Positions 33,847 through 42,523 of a DNA stretch of 44,036 nt are shown here, one piece after another. The DNA comes from CAZJYI01 sp964550025 (lineage in GTDB: Bacteria > Verrucomicrobiota > Kiritimatiellia > UBA8416 > CAYOBW01), in the NCBI GenBank assembly GCA_964550025.1, contig CAZJYI010000094.1:1-44036 (forward strand), given 5' to 3'. The notes below the pieces were generated by a model, which saw nothing but the letters and a program-made list of their open reading frames with translations, did no database searches and was not told where the DNA came from. Both the position numbers and the translations under genes were made by a program. The stretch's first letter is position 1; every line of letters starts with the position of its first letter.

Positions 33847-34410
33847 CTACGGCCAGGTTACCATCACGATGTTCGAGCGTTCCTGCACGTTGCGCGTGTT
33901 GTCTCGGGCCAGTCCGCTCACCATGAATCCATAGGTCTCTCCGGAGACCGGCGAGAAGCCGTTCAGTGGCGCGACCCCGATGTGACTGCCGTGGACGGAG
34001 GCGGTTGATTTCGTCGTCTGGCCGACGCGCAGCCACTCCCATGTGGCCGCGTACCATTGCCCTCCCCGGTTCACGAAGATCCACGGGTTGGCGTTGACGG
34101 TGGCGCCGGCGGTGTTCACGCCAGGCCACGTGCCGGCCTTGTCGTAGTTGAGCGTGATGTTGCCGCCGTTGATGCGGACGGAGGCCAGGTTGGCGGTCTG
34201 CGCCCAGCCGCTGACGTTGGAGTGCAGCCAAGTCACCGCGCCGAGCTGTATGGGGGATGCCGTGTCGCCTCCCGTGTTGGCTTCCTGCGTCGCTCCCTCA
34301 CCCCCTGCATCCTCCCAAGTGGTTGGTGTTTCGCCGTCGTCATCGTCGCAGCCCGCCGCAACACACAGAACGCTTGCCAAAAGAACCAACCGGCCAAACC
34401 TCACCATCAT
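33847..34410 (-). CDS. Putative lipoprotein with beta-rich domain
   Basis: 187 residues with a purine-rich leader (AGGAGAGAGAGGGAGAG) before ATG. The signal ends in lipobox VAAGC (Cys21), followed directly by DDDDGE; acidic residues after the Cys can influence membrane sorting in some bacteria. The linker is Gly/Thr/Glu-rich, then a compact beta domain of about 130 residues (AVTWLHSNVSGWAQTANLASVRIN, NANPWIFVNRGGQWYAATWEW). The hexad of Trp residues suggests carbohydrate contact, but no family is recognised. It lies 23 nt downstream of the flippase/GT-C fusion gene in the same transcription direction. Confidence 0.78.
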   Translation of the reverse strand: MMVRFGRLVLLASVLCVAAGCDDDDGETPTTWEDAGGEGATQEANTGGDTASPIQLGAVTWLHSNVSGWAQTANLASVRINGGNITLNYDKAGTWPGVNTAGATVNANPWIFVNRGGQWYAATWEWLRVGQTTKSTASVHGSHIGVAPLNGFSPVSGETYGFMVSGLARDNTRNVQERSNIVMVTWP

Positions 34411-34433
34411 CTATCTCTCCCTCTCTCTCCTTG

Positions 34434-37400
34434 TCAGCGCGCAATGCGCCGTAGTGTCAGATTGCCCACGTCCACGTCCGCGGACCGGGCGTACTCAAAC
34501 TCCACCCTCACGGGAGCTGCCTTCTGCAGGGAGAACGCGACGTTTACCGCTCCTGTCCGGGTGATCGGCCGTTCCGCCAGCGTCGTCGCCAGGTCCGTTA
34601 CTCGCAGCGTTCCCGCGGTTTCCGTCGTCTCCCCCTCAACGTCGACATCCAGCGTCGCCTCGTAGTCTCCCGCTTCCGGGGCCAAGACCAGGCCGTACAG
34701 GATAACGCGGTCCGGTTCCTTGTCTACCATAAATGTGACTCGATCGTTTTCGAGGTCCGTGTACCCGGCGTGGTACAGGCACGGGGCGGGGATCGTGACC
34801 GGTCTGTCGCCTTTCAGGTCGAGCTCCGGCCCTGCCGCCAGCAGGGCCGTGTCAAGGGCGATGCTCCCTTCGTCAACGGACAACGAGAGCCGCGGAGTGA
34901 AGAACTCACGCTCCGTGGCGATGGGAAGCGAGATCCATTCCCAGTCGACGGCCTTTGTCACATAGGGCCCCTGCATGATGACCTCGTCATCGACGGCCAC
35001 CTCGAAATGCATGAGTCCCCTTCCTCTCGCCAATATGACCCAGCGCAAACCGTCCGCGTTGGCGATGGGCGCGCGCGTTTCGATGCGTACCGCGTTGTCC
35101 GGTCTGTCTCCCAGTACCAGGTAGTGCCCGTTGACGGCCGCCGGGTCCGCCGTGACCGTCGCGTTCGTTGCGGCGGCTTTCTCCATCTCCCAGCGCCAGG
35201 CCGGCCGGAAGTGCCGCCATGCCTCGGCCATGGCGGGTTTCCCGGTGGCAGCCGGCAACACCTTGAAGGCCCACACGCGCTCGTGCTGGCGGAGTAGCTC
35301 GAGGCGGGGGTGGTTGAGTAGCCGTTTCAGCGTCAGGCCGACGGGGAAAGGGCTGACTTTCTCCGGGAAGGCGTCTTCGTGGAGCAGGATGTAGTGTGTT
35401 TTGCGCCGGAGAAGGTCATCGAGTTGCCCGTCCGTGACCCGGCCCTGGTTGGCGCTCTCGAGAAACTCGAAGACCGCGTCGTATGCCTTCGGCACGGCCG
35501 GCTTGTAACCGTTGAGCATGCGGAGGCGGTACAGCGAGACGTAGTGCTGGTAGATCGACGCCCAGTGGGAGTTTCCGGGCCAGAGCGGCAGAACAAGAAT
35601 GCGGGCGATCGCCCCGTCTGCACGGGCATCTTCCGCTACGGCTTCATAAGCCGGCTGGGACCGGTCCAACCTGCAGATCGAGGCGGATAGCTGCATCCGG
35701 AATTCCAGGAGAAGGAGCGCACACAGGCCCACCACCGCGGCTTGCCGCCATTTCGCGCGCCCCTTCCCGGCGATCGCGGTGAGGGCAATACCGGTCGCCA
35801 CGGCGAGAATCGACGGCAGGACGGAGAAGATCTTTGCCGTCTGCCTCACCATTCGGTAGGGCGGTATCAGCTTGCGGCAGATCATCAGCGCCTTGCCGCC
35901 GCGCGGCCCGTTGACCCCCAGGGCCAGCATGATGATGCCCGCCGCGGCGACACCGAGCAGGATCAGGACGAGGAGGCGCGGTCCGAATTCGCGCCGGCGC
36001 GCGAGCGCCAGCAGGCCCCCGGCGCCAAGGATGACCGGCAGGACGAAGCCCACGAAGACCTGGTTGCTGATGCCGAGCGAGCCCCAGTGCAGGAGACCCT
36101 TGCGAATGGGGGAGTAGGGGACCAGCTCCCGCGGTGTCCAACCCTCCGCCATCACGGCGGCGTCCAGCTCATTCGCCGTCGTGCGGCTGAGGGCGTAGGC
36201 GGCCAGCGTGAGGATTGCCACCGGCGCCAGCGCCAGGGCTAGCCGTCCGTAAGCCGCCGGCTTCTTCCACTCGAAGGACGGACGGGCCGCGAAGGCCACG
36301 ATGCACCAGCAGGGGATGGCCAGCACGCCGAAAAAGAACACGTGCAGATCGGCGCAGAAGGCGAGCACGACGGTTGCGCCGGCCAGTAGTCCGCCGGCCG
36401 GGCGTTCGTCTCGCACGGCGACATCCAGTCCGAGCAGAAGCATGGGAACCAGCGCCATGGCGAAGCCGGTCGGGCTCCCGCCCAGCAGCGTGATCCAGCG
36501 GTACGGGAGCGAGATGGCGATCAGGGCCGCCAGGGCGGAGATCCAGTCGGTGTCCGCATAGCGTCGCACGAGTTGCCAGGTGAAGAAATAGGTGATCATC
36601 AGCGAGAACAGGCCGGCGCCGTTCCAGCCGAGAGCGCGGCTCCCGCCCCACGAAATGACGGCGTAGACGGCCGAAAACGGCAGGTAGTAGGCGCCGGGCT
36701 CGCGGCGCTCGGCGTCCTCGCCCGTGTTGAACTCGTAGAGGTTGTGCATCCAGGGCGTTTTGCCGCGCGCCATATCGCCCGCCAGCCAGAAGTGATACAT
36801 AAGCTGCAGGTGATCGCCGGCCACCATGTCGCGGGCGTGGTGTTTCTCGGTGTTCCTGGAAGAGAAAGGGATGCCCGAGGCAACGTGCAGCGGCAACGGC
36901 CAGGAGAACACCGTCCACACAATGAGCGTCACGAGTGCGGCCAGCCCGAAACGCCTGGCGGCGGTTGTCGGCTGCAGGGCGGATGCTTCGTTCCGCCCGC
37001 CCACGAAGAGCCGTATGGCGAAGACCACGCCCCCGAACAGGGCGTAGGCGACGTTCGTTCCGAGGTAGAACAGGGCCAGGGATCGCGTGGCTACCTGCGA
37101 GACGCCGACGAGTCCGAAGAAGAACACGTAGGCCACGTCGCGGACGCCCAGACCGTATACCGAAATGGGGAGGGCCTCCAGCAGGCAGATCACGGGAACA
37201 AAGGCGCAGAAGTAGACAAAGGGAATCCGGATTCCCAGCGCTTTGGCCATCACTGCTACGCACGTGACGAGGAGGAACTGGAAGAGGAACGATATCCCCA
37301 TGATGCGGAAGGCGACGCGTGCGTCACGGCGATAGCGCTCAAAGGACGCCAGGCATTCGTTCGCGAAGCGGTCGAGCTTGGCGATGCGATCCAGGCGCAA

Positions 37401-37940
37401 CAGCGCCATCATGCGCAGGACCGGCGTCCGGCGGAAGAGGGCCCAGATCATGAGCACGAGCGCGGCCAGGGCGGCCAGGGGAACCAGGACCAGGAATGGG
37501 TTCGACGCCATGCGGGCCGCGGCCACCGATGCGACGACGGCAACGAGGGCCAGGGCCAGGAACCCGGACAGCCGGTCAGCAAGGACGGCGGAGAAGGAGC
37601 TCGCCCCGCGCCCGCTGTCACGCGCGACGTCGTAGACGCGGTAGGCGTCGCCGCCGATGCTGGACGGGAGAAAGATGTTGAAGAACGTGCCTGCCAGGTA
37701 GCTGACCACGAGGCGGTGCAGCGGGACGTGGACATCGTCAGAGCGCAGGATGATCCGCCACTTCCAGGCGCTGATCACCGTGTTGCAGAGCAGCATGCCG
37801 AAGATGAGCGGCAGGTAGCGCAGGTTGACCGCCGCGAGGGAGCGGCTGACGGTGTCGAACGGGACGCTCCGGTAGATTATCCATACGAGCGTCAGGCTGA
37901 CTGCCAGCTTCAGGCCGAGAAGGAGTCGCTTCCTTTTCAT
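34434..37940 (-). CDS. Flippase-like (LPG-synthase TM) domain fused to a GT-C-like membrane protein
   Basis: 1168 residues. Residues about 8-310 are a lysylphosphatidylglycerol-synthase-TM/AglD-type domain: RSVPFDTVSRSLAAVNLRYL, WRIILRS, FFNIFLPSSIGGDAYRVYD, ADRLSGFLAL and PISVYGLGVRDVAYVFFF. A second polytopic unit starts at about 330 with its own first helix and a periplasmic-type loop DHLQLMYHFWLAGDMARGKTPW. Around ten further helices run to about 760, like GT-C or YfhO-type proteins. The last 400 residues are soluble (LPLWPGNSHW, CLYHAGYTDLEN) and beta-rich. The two halves usually occur as separate proteins. The start overlaps the acyltransferase stop by four bases (ATGA). Likely role: lipid-linked sugar transfer across or at the membrane (inference). 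Confidence 0.83.
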   Translation of the reverse strand: MKRKRLLLGLKLAVSLTLVWIIYRSVPFDTVSRSLAAVNLRYLPLIFGMLLCNTVISAWKWRIILRSDDVHVPLHRLVVSYLAGTFFNIFLPSSIGGDAYRVYDVARDSGRGASSFSAVLADRLSGFLALALVAVVASVAAARMASNPFLVLVPLAALAALVLMIWALFRRTPVLRMMALLRLDRIAKLDRFANECLASFERYRRDARVAFRIMGISFLFQFLLVTCVAVMAKALGIRIPFVYFCAFVPVICLLEALPISVYGLGVRDVAYVFFFGLVGVSQVATRSLALFYLGTNVAYALFGGVVFAIRLFVGGRNEASALQPTTAARRFGLAALVTLIVWTVFSWPLPLHVASGIPFSSRNTEKHHARDMVAGDHLQLMYHFWLAGDMARGKTPWMHNLYEFNTGEDAERREPGAYYLPFSAVYAVISWGGSRALGWNGAGLFSLMITYFFTWQLVRRYADTDWISALAALIAISLPYRWITLLGGSPTGFAMALVPMLLLGLDVAVRDERPAGGLLAGATVVLAFCADLHVFFFGVLAIPCWCIVAFAARPSFEWKKPAAYGRLALALAPVAILTLAAYALSRTTANELDAAVMAEGWTPRELVPYSPIRKGLLHWGSLGISNQVFVGFVLPVILGAGGLLALARRREFGPRLLVLILLGVAAAGIIMLALGVNGPRGGKALMICRKLIPPYRMVRQTAKIFSVLPSILAVATGIALTAIAGKGRAKWRQAAVVGLCALLLLEFRMQLSASICRLDRSQPAYEAVAEDARADGAIARILVLPLWPGNSHWASIYQHYVSLYRLRMLNGYKPAVPKAYDAVFEFLESANQGRVTDGQLDDLLRRKTHYILLHEDAFPEKVSPFPVGLTLKRLLNHPRLELLRQHERVWAFKVLPAATGKPAMAEAWRHFRPAWRWEMEKAAATNATVTADPAAVNGHYLVLGDRPDNAVRIETRAPIANADGLRWVILARGRGLMHFEVAVDDEVIMQGPYVTKAVDWEWISLPIATEREFFTPRLSLSVDEGSIALDTALLAAGPELDLKGDRPVTIPAPCLYHAGYTDLENDRVTFMVDKEPDRVILYGLVLAPEAGDYEATLDVDVEGETTETAGTLRVTDLATTLAERPITRTGAVNVAFSLQKAAPVRVEFEYARSADVDVGNLTLRRIAR

Positions 37941-38656
37941 ATGGATTTCACGACGCGGGCCGGTACGCCCACGGCCAGGCTGTCGCCCGGAATGGGCTTC
38001 GCGACAACGGCGCCGGCGCCGATGACGGAGTGATCGCCGATGCTCGCCGCGTCAAGAACGGTCACGCGGGCCCCCAGCCAGCAGTTGTTGCCGATGGTGA
38101 GCTCTCCCTTCGTCTCCATGCCGCTCTGTTCCGCGAAGGGTGTCGGGTCCTTGTAGTCGTACTCGCCGCCGCTCAGGAAGTAGCAGTAGGCGCCAACCAT
38201 GGTTCCTTCGCCCAGGGTCAGCCGGTTCGACGAAAAGACCGTGCAGTTGGAAGAGATGTTCGCGCCCTTCTTGAGCAGGATGTCACCGTTCTTGCAGTAG
38301 ACGATCGTGTTGCGGCCGATGTACACGTCGTCCTCGATGGTGATGCCCTGGTTGGAATCTCCCTTGGCGTCGATAACGCAGTTGTCGTCGATGATGACGT
38401 TGTTTCCCAGGCGGATCTTCTTGAGGTGGCGGAAGGTGACGTTGCGCCCGATCAGGATTTTGCGCCCCGCGGCTCCGAACAGTCCCCGGTACAGCTTGCT
38501 GCGCAGGAAGACCCCGGCTGCCCCGGGCATCCTGCCGACGCCGGCCATCAGGAACTCGGTCCAAAGCACGTGCCCGAGCGAGGTGTCCCCGTAGCACAGG
38601 TCGCGATAGCGCCTGAACTGAGACTTGCGCGCGCCTTGGAGTGACTTGATCTTCAT
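37937..38656 (-). CDS. Hexapeptide-repeat acyltransferase
   Basis: 239 residues, cytoplasmic. From about 65 to 230 there are left-handed beta-helix hexapeptides (IRLGNNVIIDDNCVIDAKG, ITIEDDVYIGRNTIVYCK, ISSNCTVFSS, LTIGNNCWLGARVTVLD, SVIGAGAVVAKPIPGDSLAVGVPARVV). The last is the usual C-terminal end of O-acetyltransferases of the maa/LacA/WbbJ type. An N-terminal helical part of about 60 residues comes first. It probably acetylates a sugar during surface-glycan synthesis. A weak -10 (TAGAAT, 38687-38692 minus) is about 30 nt upstream. Confidence 0.9.
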   Translation of the reverse strand: MKIKSLQGARKSQFRRYRDLCYGDTSLGHVLWTEFLMAGVGRMPGAAGVFLRSKLYRGLFGAAGRKILIGRNVTFRHLKKIRLGNNVIIDDNCVIDAKGDSNQGITIEDDVYIGRNTIVYCKNGDILLKKGANISSNCTVFSSNRLTLGEGTMVGAYCYFLSGGEYDYKDPTPFAEQSGMETKGELTIGNNCWLGARVTVLDAASIGDHSVIGAGAVVAKPIPGDSLAVGVPARVVKSI

Positions 38657-38745
38657 CCTGGACTCGGCGGCCTGTCTGCCACGGAGATTCTACATCTCAT
38701 GGCCCGGCCTTCCCTTCCCCTATCGTAATCCCACTCTTCTCCCTC

Positions 38746-38781
38746 ACCGATCGGCCGGAGTTCCGCTCCGCGACGATCGGT
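38746..38781. repeat. Strong 36-nt hairpin
   Basis: Perfect outer arms ACCGATCG (38746-38753) and CGATCGGT (38774-38781), and inner arms CGGAG (38756-38760) and CTCCG (38766-38770) with loop TTCCG. It lies in the 191-nt gap between the Uma2 gene and the acyltransferase gene, both on the minus strand. It could terminate the upstream transcript or regulate the next. No T-tract. Confidence 0.65.
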
Positions 38782-38847
38782 GCGCCAGAGAGTGCGATTA
38801 GGATCGGTGACGCTCGTACGTTCCATCCGCGGGGCCTCCCTTCACGT

Positions 38848-39492
38848 TCACAGGTCAGCGCTCCGACGCTCTTCACGCGCTCCCGGCCAGCCGTACGCTG
38901 CGCGGCTCTCCTTCACGATTCTCAGCTCGCCCGGCGTTAGCGGGAAATCGAACACCGCGTTGAGGTCGATCTGCAGCTCGGGAAAGGCGGGGCTCTGAAG
39001 CTCATCCTCTTCGCCGTACACACCGGCGATCCGGTAGCTGTCCCCGTCTAGCACAAGGATTTCGACACTTGGCGGGAACGGCGTGACGATCCACACTTCC
39101 CGTATCCCGCTTGCGGCATAGAGCCTCAGTTTGCGGCCCCGGTCGTGCAGCGCCGTGGAGGGGGACAGGATTTCGACGATCAGCGTTGGCGCCCCTTCGA
39201 TGTGCGTGTGTCTGACCTTGTCCTTCTCGCACACGACGAGAAGGTCCGGCTGAACGACGTCTTCTTCCGAGAGCTTGATGTCGGTTGGCGCTGCGAACAG
39301 CCTGCACGCCTTGCCTCTGAAGTACGTTTGGAGCTGGAATGACAGCTCCATCGATATCGCCTGGTGTCGCGTTGTCGGGGCCGGGGTCATGGCGTGCGCC
39401 ACGCCGCCGATGATCTCCCAGCGCTCGTCGTCCGGCCAGGTACGGTAGTCCGCCCACGTGTAGTGACCTTCCTTGGACGCGGCTGCCTTCAT
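38848..39492 (-). CDS. Uma2 family endonuclease-like protein
   Basis: 214 residues starting at MKAAASKEG, whose ATG overlaps the asnB stop (ATGA); upstream in-frame sequence is antisense to asnB and not coding. Uma2 (DUF820) features of the PD-(D/E)xK fold: YTWADYRTWPDDERWEIIGG at the start, PTDIKLSEEDVVQPDLLVV with the central Asp, and GAPTLIVEILSPSTALHDRGRKLRLYAASGIREVWIV with the Glu and the following Lys. The family is abundant in bacteria with mosaic genomes and its function is poorly known. Coupling to asnB is unexpected. Confidence 0.9.
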   Translation of the reverse strand: MKAAASKEGHYTWADYRTWPDDERWEIIGGVAHAMTPAPTTRHQAISMELSFQLQTYFRGKACRLFAAPTDIKLSEEDVVQPDLLVVCEKDKVRHTHIEGAPTLIVEILSPSTALHDRGRKLRLYAASGIREVWIVTPFPPSVEILVLDGDSYRIAGVYGEEDELQSPAFPELQIDLNAVFDFPLTPGELRIVKESRAAYGWPGAREERRSADL

Positions 39493-41420
39493 GACGCTGT
39501 CTCCTTCATCAGCGAGTCGACATACGCCTTCATCGACTCCACGGTCTCTCCCTCGAAGTAGAGACGGTACCATATTTCGAGGTTGAGGAGAATCCAAAGC
39601 CGGAAATTGTGGTCGACCTTGCCGGAGAGGTGCTCTTCGAGCAGGTGCTCCATCGCGCTGCGTTCGAACAGCCCGAGCTCGACAAAGCGCGACTCGGCGA
39701 ACAGGTTCCTCAGGAAAGACTTGAGCTCCGTGCGCATCCAGATGGCGATGGGGAAGCCGAAGCCCTGCTTCTGACGGTAGATCAGTTCGCGCGGCAGGTA
39801 GCGCGCGGCTACCTTCTTCAGGATGTACTTCAGGTTCTTGCCCTTGAGCTTGAGCGAGCCGGGGATCGAGGCCGCGTATTCGACGACGCGGTAATCGATC
39901 AGCGGCGGCCGGCTTTCGAGCGAGTGGGCCATGGACATGCGGTCGACGATCGGCAGCAGGTGGTCCGCCATCCGTGTCCGGAGATCCGTGTAGAGCATGC
40001 GATCCACGAGCTCGTCGACGTTGTCGGCCTCGAAGTGCTCCAGGATCTTCCCGAAGGAATTGTCGTCCCGGATGCGCTGTCGGGCCCCGGACGTGAACAG
40101 CGCCTCCTTGTGCGCGGGCGTGAAGCGCAGAAAGCTCATGCTCTGGGCGTAGCGCTCGCCGTGGTCGTAGAACGACATGTCGTTGACCCACGCCACCTTC
40201 TGGGCCAGGCTCTTGTAGCCGAACGATTCGGGCACCATGCGCGTGAGCTTCTTCATCACGGTGCGCCGGAACCAGGCGGGGAGCCAGCAGTAGTAGTCCA
40301 CCAGTCGTTGCCCCGCGAAGCGGTCGTAGCCCGCGAAGTTCTCGTCGCCGCCGTCTCCCCCGAGCACGACCTTGACCTCCTCCGCCGCGACCTGGGAAAC
40401 GAGGTAAACGCCCACGCCGAACGGATCCGAAGGCTCGTCCATGTGGTGAATCATGGACGGGATGAGGTGAATCATGTCGGCTTCGACAATCCGCTCGCGT
40501 GCGGTCAGACCGTACTTCCCCGAGACCATTCGGGCGTACGGCAATTCGTTGAAGCTCTGCTCCTTGACGCCGATCGAGAACGTCGGGAAGGGTTCCCCCG
40601 TCGCCTCGGCCATCATGGCCGTGATCAGGCTCGAATCGATGCCGCCGCTGAGGAACGTCCCTACCGGCACGTCGCTCAGCAGGTGCAGCTTCACCGTGTC
40701 CATCAGCAACTCGTCAAGGCCGTCCGCGATGGCGTTTTCGTCGTGCGGCAGTTTGTCGCGGAACGAGAAGTCCCAGTAGCGCTCCATGCGGACGTCCTTG
40801 CCGTCGTAGGTCAGCGAGCTGGCCGCCGGCAGTTTCTCGATTCCCCGGAAAAGGGAGTAGTGATCGGGCAGGAAGCGCAGGGACATGTAGTGCCAGAGCC
40901 CTTCGAGGTCGATCTCGGGCTGCACGAGACCCGAGGCGAGAATGGCCTTTACCTCCGATGCGAAGACAAAGTGCCCGTTGGCGCGGTAGAAGAAGAGCGG
41001 CTTCTGCCCGAGATGGTCTCGAGCCAGAAAGAGCTTGCCGTTCGCCGCGTCCCAGACGGCGAGGCCGAACATGCCGCGCAGGTGCTTGACGCAGTCGCTG
41101 CCGTACTCCTCGTAGAGGTGGAGGATCACCTCCACGTCCGTGGCGGTCTTGAAGCGGTGTCCCTTCTGTTCGAGCTGCGCGCGCAGCTCGGGGCTGTTAT
41201 AGATTTCGCCGTTGCAGATCAGTTGGAGCGTGCCGTCCTCGTTGGAGATGGGCTGCCGTCCGCCGGCGAGGTCCACGATGCTCAGTCGGCGTTGGCCGAG
41301 AGAGATGACGCCGTCGTGGTAGTAGCCTTCTTCGTCGGGCCCGCGATGGGTCATGGTTCGCGTGACGGGCTCGATGATGTCTCGGTGGTTGGGGGCGATG
41401 ATGCCGGCAATACCGCACAT
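39489..41420 (-). CDS. asnB: Asparagine synthase (glutamine-hydrolysing)
   Basis: 643 residues from MCGIAGII, chosen because Cys2 must become the N-terminal nucleophile of the glutaminase domain; GAGGAA lies about 10 nt before it. N-terminal glutaminase signatures: HRGPDEEG, LGQRRLSIVDL, CNGEIYN. ATP-pyrophosphatase part: FLSGGIDSSLITAMM (PP-loop SGGxDS) and VLGGDGGDENFAGY. Length and layout match the AsnB class commonly found in exopolysaccharide clusters, where such enzymes may amidate sugar acids or peptides rather than make free asparagine. It is flanked by an epimerase and a coupled Uma2 gene in a co-directional run. Confidence 0.94.
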   Translation of the reverse strand: MCGIAGIIAPNHRDIIEPVTRTMTHRGPDEEGYYHDGVISLGQRRLSIVDLAGGRQPISNEDGTLQLICNGEIYNSPELRAQLEQKGHRFKTATDVEVILHLYEEYGSDCVKHLRGMFGLAVWDAANGKLFLARDHLGQKPLFFYRANGHFVFASEVKAILASGLVQPEIDLEGLWHYMSLRFLPDHYSLFRGIEKLPAASSLTYDGKDVRMERYWDFSFRDKLPHDENAIADGLDELLMDTVKLHLLSDVPVGTFLSGGIDSSLITAMMAEATGEPFPTFSIGVKEQSFNELPYARMVSGKYGLTARERIVEADMIHLIPSMIHHMDEPSDPFGVGVYLVSQVAAEEVKVVLGGDGGDENFAGYDRFAGQRLVDYYCWLPAWFRRTVMKKLTRMVPESFGYKSLAQKVAWVNDMSFYDHGERYAQSMSFLRFTPAHKEALFTSGARQRIRDDNSFGKILEHFEADNVDELVDRMLYTDLRTRMADHLLPIVDRMSMAHSLESRPPLIDYRVVEYAASIPGSLKLKGKNLKYILKKVAARYLPRELIYRQKQGFGFPIAIWMRTELKSFLRNLFAESRFVELGLFERSAMEHLLEEHLSGKVDHNFRLWILLNLEIWYRLYFEGETVESMKAYVDSLMKETAS

Positions 41421-41490
41421 GGGCGCTCGTTCCTCGTTGTGCGGGCCGCCCGTGGCCAAACCAGGCCCGTAGCCCGGCGGGCGCGGCCGC

Positions 41491-42483
41491 TCAGTCCTTC
41501 TTCAGATACCCCTTCTCCCTGTACCACTCGTATGTCCGCTTCAACCCCTCGCGTAGATCGACTCTGGGGATATAGGCCAATTCCTTCTTGGCCCTGTCGA
41601 TGCGGAAGGCCCGGTTCTGGCGGAACCAGTCCACTCTGCGCCGGAACAGCGGAGGATCCATGGGAAGAGGTTTGAACAGCAGTTCCACGACGGCCGAGAG
41701 GGCGTACATGGGCCAGAACGGCAGGTGCCAGACCTTGAGATCCGTCTGCATGACTTCTCCGACAAGCCGCACGATTTCCTCGATGGTGTAGTACTGCTCG
41801 TCGGCGATGAGGTAGGTGCGGCCCTTGCCCTCGGGCTTCTCGGCTGCCAGTTCGAACGCGTCGATGAAGTTGTCGATGTAGACCGGGTGGTAGAGCGCCT
41901 TGCCTTTCCCGAAGAACGGGAAGAAGCCCTTCTGCACCTGCCGGAAGAGCATCAGGAAACGGCCCGGATCGCCGGGGCCGTAGATGGCGGTCGGCCGCAG
42001 CGTGGTGATGTCCATTCCCTGCTCGATGAACTCCGCGGCGACCTTCTCGCCCTCGTACTTCGTGTACTGGTAGTAATCCTCGGGCTCGATCGGCGTTTCC
42101 TCGTCACCCGGGGGATTGTCCACGTTGCCGTGAACGCCCTGGGTGCTGCAGTAGACGATCTTGCGGACCTTATTCTCCGCGGCGATTTCCAGCAGACGCC
42201 GCATGGCCGTCACATTCGTGTCCCGGTAGACCTTCTTGGGGAGGTTCACCTTTCGGAACGCGGCGGCCAGGTGGAAGATGACTTCGCATCCCGGAATGCA
42301 CTTCTGCAGGGCTTCCTCGTCGGTCACGCTGCCCAGCGTGATCTGCGCCCCCAGCTCCCTGAGCTCGTCGAGGACAATGCCCTCCTGGTTGTCCAATACC
42401 CGCACGGCATGCCCGCGTGAAAGCAGCCGCTTAACGAGATGACTGCCTGTGAAACCGGTGCCGCCGGTGACCAGTACGTCCAT
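41491..42483 (-). CDS. NAD-dependent epimerase/dehydratase
   Basis: 330 residues with AGAGGAG before ATG 42483. An extended short-chain dehydrogenase: N-terminal VTGGTGFTGSHLVKRLL (GxxGxxG), HLAAAF, active-site YCSTQGVHG and Tyr-Gln-Tyr-Thr-Lys (YxxxK), then LRPTAIYGPGDPGRFL and PVYIDNFIDAF. It resembles nucleotide-sugar or sterol-type epimerases/reductases. In this run it most likely modifies a sugar nucleotide or lipid-linked sugar. The substrate cannot be deduced. Confidence 0.9.
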   Translation of the reverse strand: MDVLVTGGTGFTGSHLVKRLLSRGHAVRVLDNQEGIVLDELRELGAQITLGSVTDEEALQKCIPGCEVIFHLAAAFRKVNLPKKVYRDTNVTAMRRLLEIAAENKVRKIVYCSTQGVHGNVDNPPGDEETPIEPEDYYQYTKYEGEKVAAEFIEQGMDITTLRPTAIYGPGDPGRFLMLFRQVQKGFFPFFGKGKALYHPVYIDNFIDAFELAAEKPEGKGRTYLIADEQYYTIEEIVRLVGEVMQTDLKVWHLPFWPMYALSAVVELLFKPLPMDPPLFRRRVDWFRQNRAFRIDRAKKELAYIPRVDLREGLKRTYEWYREKGYLKKD

Positions 42484-42523
42484 TTTCAAAGCTCCTCTTT
42501 GCTCGTCGCCTTTGTTCGCACCC

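Noticed and set aside
36573..38033. Plus-strand open frame of 486 codons over the flippase/GT-C fusion
   Set aside because: Gln/Glu/Arg-rich composition typical of antisense to membrane proteins; it crosses two minus-strand genes.
39609..41675. Plus-strand open frame of 688 codons over asnB
   Set aside because: AsnB on the minus strand is unambiguous; this frame has no domain or ribosome site.
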